A stretch of 64,000 nucleotides of DNA, from contig CANLXI010000010.1 of the NCBI GenBank assembly GCA_947495035.1, positions 124,001-188,000 on the forward strand, in the 5' to 3' direction. The DNA comes from an uncultured Granulosicoccus sp. (GTDB lineage: Bacteria; Pseudomonadota; Gammaproteobacteria; Granulosicoccales; Granulosicoccaceae). The notes under the pieces were generated by a model. It worked only from the letters and a program-made list of their open reading frames with translations. It was not told where the DNA came from and ran no database searches. How positions within the stretch are numbered: position 1 is the first letter of the stretch; every line of letters begins with the position of its first letter. This document shows, piece by piece, positions 61,793 to 64,000 of this stretch. The position numbers and the translations under genes were made by a program.

Positions 61793-62968
61793 ATGAATTC
61801 CACAATCAATGACTATTTCAACGAATTGCGACCGGAAATGGAATCCTGGCGCCATGAGTTGCATCGTCACCCGGAGCTGGCCTACCGGGAATATCGTACG
61901 GCCGATTTCCTCGCCGAGCACCTGCAGGCCTTTGGCTATCAGCCGGCGCGTGGTATCGGCGGTACAGGCATCGTGGCCACACTGGACCGGGGTGATGGCC
62001 CTTGCATCGCTCTGCGCACCGATATGGATGCCCTGCCCATACAGGAAGAAGCCGACGTCCCCTATGCCTCCACGAAAGACGGCATCATGCATGCCTGTGG
62101 TCATGATGGACACATGACCATGTTGCTCGCCGCTGCACGCTATCTGCAGGAACACGGTGGCCCGACCGGCAAGATCCATTTTGTCTTTCAGCCCGCCGAG
62201 GAAGGTGAAGCCGGCGCACGCGCCATGATCGAGGACGGCCTGTTCCGGGATTTTGACATCGACGAAGTCTACGGCCTGCACAACTGGCCTGGCCTGCAGA
62301 CCGGGAGTTTTGCCGCACGGGTCGGTCCCCAGATGGCTGCCTTTGACGTCTTCGAGATCACATTACGCGGCCAGGGAGCTCATGCCGCCATGCCGCACAG
62401 AGGACAGGATGTGCTCTCGGCCGCCGCCAACCTGCAGATGCAGCTGCAGACCATCGTGTCCAGATCACTGGACCCACTCGATGCCGGCGTTGTCTCGGTG
62501 ACCGAAATGCACGGAGGTGATACCTGGAATGTATTGCCCTCGCATGCCGTGCTGCGCGGTTGTACGCGCCATCTGAGTGCGGCCACCCAGGATCTGATCG
62601 AACAACGGATACTGGAGATCTGCAATGGTATCGCCCGCAGCTTCGCGCTGGACGTCAGGCTGCATTACGATCGCCGATATCCGGCTACCGTCAACACATC
62701 GCAGGAAACGGCGACAGCCTTGCTGGCTGCCAGAGATACCACGGGAACCGAGGCACTGGCCGAGGAACCGCCGTCGATGGCGTCCGAGGATTTCTCTTTC
62801 ATGCTGGGGGAAAAACCCGGATGCTTCATCTGGCTGGGTACAGGTCTGCCTGACCCCGGCTGCGTGCTGCACAGCCCGACCTACCGCTTCAACGACGATG
62901 TACTGGCGACGGGTGCCGCCTACTGGGTCAACCTGGTGAAGCGTCGATTGGCGTCGAGCAGTGCCTGA
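61793..62968 (+). CDS. M20 family amidohydrolase (hippurate hydrolase-like)
   Basis: A 391-residue metallopeptidase of the M20D group that includes hippuricase, IAA-amino acid hydrolase and N-acyl amino acid amidohydrolases. The metal ligands are visible: MHACGHDGHM (Cys and His), FQPAEEGEAGARAM with the catalytic glutamate pair, and SEDFSFMLG near the end (Glu and Asp region); HELHRHPELAYREYRTADF opens the domain. ATG 61793 has GAGG overlapping the preceding stop. It is the third gene of the dehydrogenase-ALDH-amidohydrolase operon, suggesting cleavage of an N-acylated compound before oxidation of a fragment. Confidence 0.9.
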   Translation: MNSTINDYFNELRPEMESWRHELHRHPELAYREYRTADFLAEHLQAFGYQPARGIGGTGIVATLDRGDGPCIALRTDMDALPIQEEADVPYASTKDGIMHACGHDGHMTMLLAAARYLQEHGGPTGKIHFVFQPAEEGEAGARAMIEDGLFRDFDIDEVYGLHNWPGLQTGSFAARVGPQMAAFDVFEITLRGQGAHAAMPHRGQDVLSAAANLQMQLQTIVSRSLDPLDAGVVSVTEMHGGDTWNVLPSHAVLRGCTRHLSAATQDLIEQRILEICNGIARSFALDVRLHYDRRYPATVNTSQETATALLAARDTTGTEALAEEPPSMASEDFSFMLGEKPGCFIWLGTGLPDPGCVLHSPTYRFNDDVLATGAAYWVNLVKRRLASSSA

Positions 62969-63154
62969 ACGAGGCCCTCCGACTCGGCCCTGTCATGACC
63001 GTAACCTTCCGCCGATGGCAAGGTCTGTCTACCCGCTCACCTTTCAACAACCTTCCTGACAACCTCGCGACACAGAAAGCTACACTTCCGCATCGGTGTG
63101 AGTCTATTCTCCATGCCTGTATCGACCTACATGGCCCCGCAGGGAAGTTCCTCA

Positions 63155-64000
63155 ATGCAATCACGACAAATCATCCTGCTCGTCACTCTCGGGCTGATCA
63201 CACTGATGGCTGCCTTTCGAGTCGCCCATGCGCAAGGCTACGACCCGATCATCGAGAATTTTCGCCTGGGGGCAGATGACCAGCTCACCATTGACCGCGG
63301 CGGGCCGGTTGATCGAGCAGGCGATGTCAACGGCGACAATCTCGAAGACATACTGGTCGGTGCTGGGGTAGGCGGCATTCGCGTGATCTTCGGTCCTACG
63401 CGAGGCAACAATGGCGTCCTCAATGGACAGCAACTGGACGGCACCAGTGGCTTTGTCATTCTCAATGACGAAGAATTCGACTCGGTACTGGCCGGAATCG
63501 GCGATATCAACGGTGACGGCCTGGATGACATCGCGGTCGGTTCACTGACAGGCACACGCGTCATCTACGGTTCTGATGAGGGATTCTCACGTACTTTCGA
63601 CGTTGCCAGTCTGGATGGCAGCAATGGATTCGTATTCGGGTCCGCCGCCACCGATCTGAAGCGAGCCGGTGACGTCAATGGCGACGGCCTCGACGACTTC
63701 ATTGTCGGCAACGCCAATGCCTCGCCCAATGGACTGAACGGTGCCGGAGTCAGCTACGTCATATTCGGTAGTCGTAACGGCCTGCCTGCCACCTTGTCGC
63801 CTGCAGCACTCGATGGCAGCAACGGTTTTGCCATCATCGGCGTCAGTGCCGAGGATCGCAGCGGCCTTCATGTTGCCGGAGCCGGAGATTTCAATCACGA
63901 TGGCTTCGATGATGTCCTTATCGGTGCCCCCTATCAGACCACCGATGGCAAGGCCGAAGCCGGGGCCGCCTATCTGGTTCTGGGTGGCGACGATTTTCCG
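63155..64000 (+). CDS. FG-GAP repeat protein, 3' partial
   Basis: The frame runs off the window end (282 codons seen). ATG 63155 follows AGGGAAG by eight bases and gives a signal peptide (MQSRQIILLVTLGLITLMAA then FRVAHA). Then come repeated FG-GAP blades with calcium loops AGDVNGDNLEDILVGAG, GIGDINGDGLDDIAVGS, AGDVNGDGLDDFIVGNA and AGDFNHDGFDDVLIGAP, each spaced by about 60-70 residues with LDGSNGF connectors. These form a beta-propeller typical of extracellular or surface proteins. An earlier in-frame ATG at 63131 is less likely. The C-terminal architecture is outside the window. Confidence 0.85.
   Translation, partial: MQSRQIILLVTLGLITLMAAFRVAHAQGYDPIIENFRLGADDQLTIDRGGPVDRAGDVNGDNLEDILVGAGVGGIRVIFGPTRGNNGVLNGQQLDGTSGFVILNDEEFDSVLAGIGDINGDGLDDIAVGSLTGTRVIYGSDEGFSRTFDVASLDGSNGFVFGSAATDLKRAGDVNGDGLDDFIVGNANASPNGLNGAGVSYVIFGSRNGLPATLSPAALDGSNGFAIIGVSAEDRSGLHVAGAGDFNHDGFDDVLIGAPYQTTDGKAEAGAAYLVLGGDDFP

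Overview
The window is a moderately GC-rich chromosomal segment from a gammaproteobacterium. The order lptD-surA-pdxA-rsmA-apaG-apaH and the block lipA-lipB-DUF493-dacA-rlpA-mltB are typical of that class. It carries no rRNA, tRNA, CRISPR array or intact insertion sequence that I can see. A sorbitol/mannitol-type binding protein with a mannitol 2-dehydrogenase, a mannonate dehydratase and FG-GAP surface proteins suggest a free-living, possibly marine, heterotroph. The genus cannot be fixed from this sequence; a Granulosicoccus-like organism is only a guess.

Layout. 1-6.5 kb: rsmJ (5' cut), YajQ, DUF423, pdxH, DUF1499, a hybrid histidine kinase and the lipoate pair lipB-lipA. 6.5-10.5 kb: cell-wall genes (DD-carboxypeptidase, RlpA, MltB) and ung. 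10.7-17.4 kb: a compact forward operon for outer-membrane biogenesis, vitamin B6, ribosome methylation and Ap4A hydrolysis, with 4-base gene overlaps and several non-ATG starts. 17.5-25.3 kb: an SGNH acyltransferase, folA, an Ap4A phosphorylase-type enzyme, a polar amino acid ABC importer, a stress-type flavin protein and an MFS permease. 25.7-29.6 kb: a large FG-GAP/fibronectin protein and TerC.

29.8-43.0 kb is the accessory metabolic part. It holds a Gfo/Idh oxidoreductase plus mannonate dehydratase, an alpha-methylacyl-CoA racemase-like enzyme, AzlCD, glgB-glgC, mannitol 2-dehydrogenase, an NCS1-type permease and a mannitol-type periplasmic binding protein that has no ABC permease or ATPase beside it. 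43.0-44.2 kb is gene-poor and looks like a graveyard, with photolyase-like and transposase-like scraps. 44.2-45.4 kb encodes a CHRD/Spondin_N lipoprotein.

45.7-58 kb returns to core genes: thyA, lgt, rlmI, rsd, ycgN, fbp, a rubredoxin of 57 residues, hemL, a Crp/Fnr regulator, DUF4159, an AEC transporter, a VOC protein and cysE. 58.2-63 kb is a catabolic cluster: LysR regulator, the 3' stump of a peptide-type ABC ATPase, a beta-hydroxyacid dehydrogenase, an aldehyde dehydrogenase and an M20 amidohydrolase. The window ends inside a second FG-GAP protein.

I did not find a clearly new defence or mobile system. The most informative oddities are the eroded transporter genes beside intact catabolic genes, the orphan mannitol binding protein, a hairpin-forming leader at 23.45 kb and two very small coupled genes.
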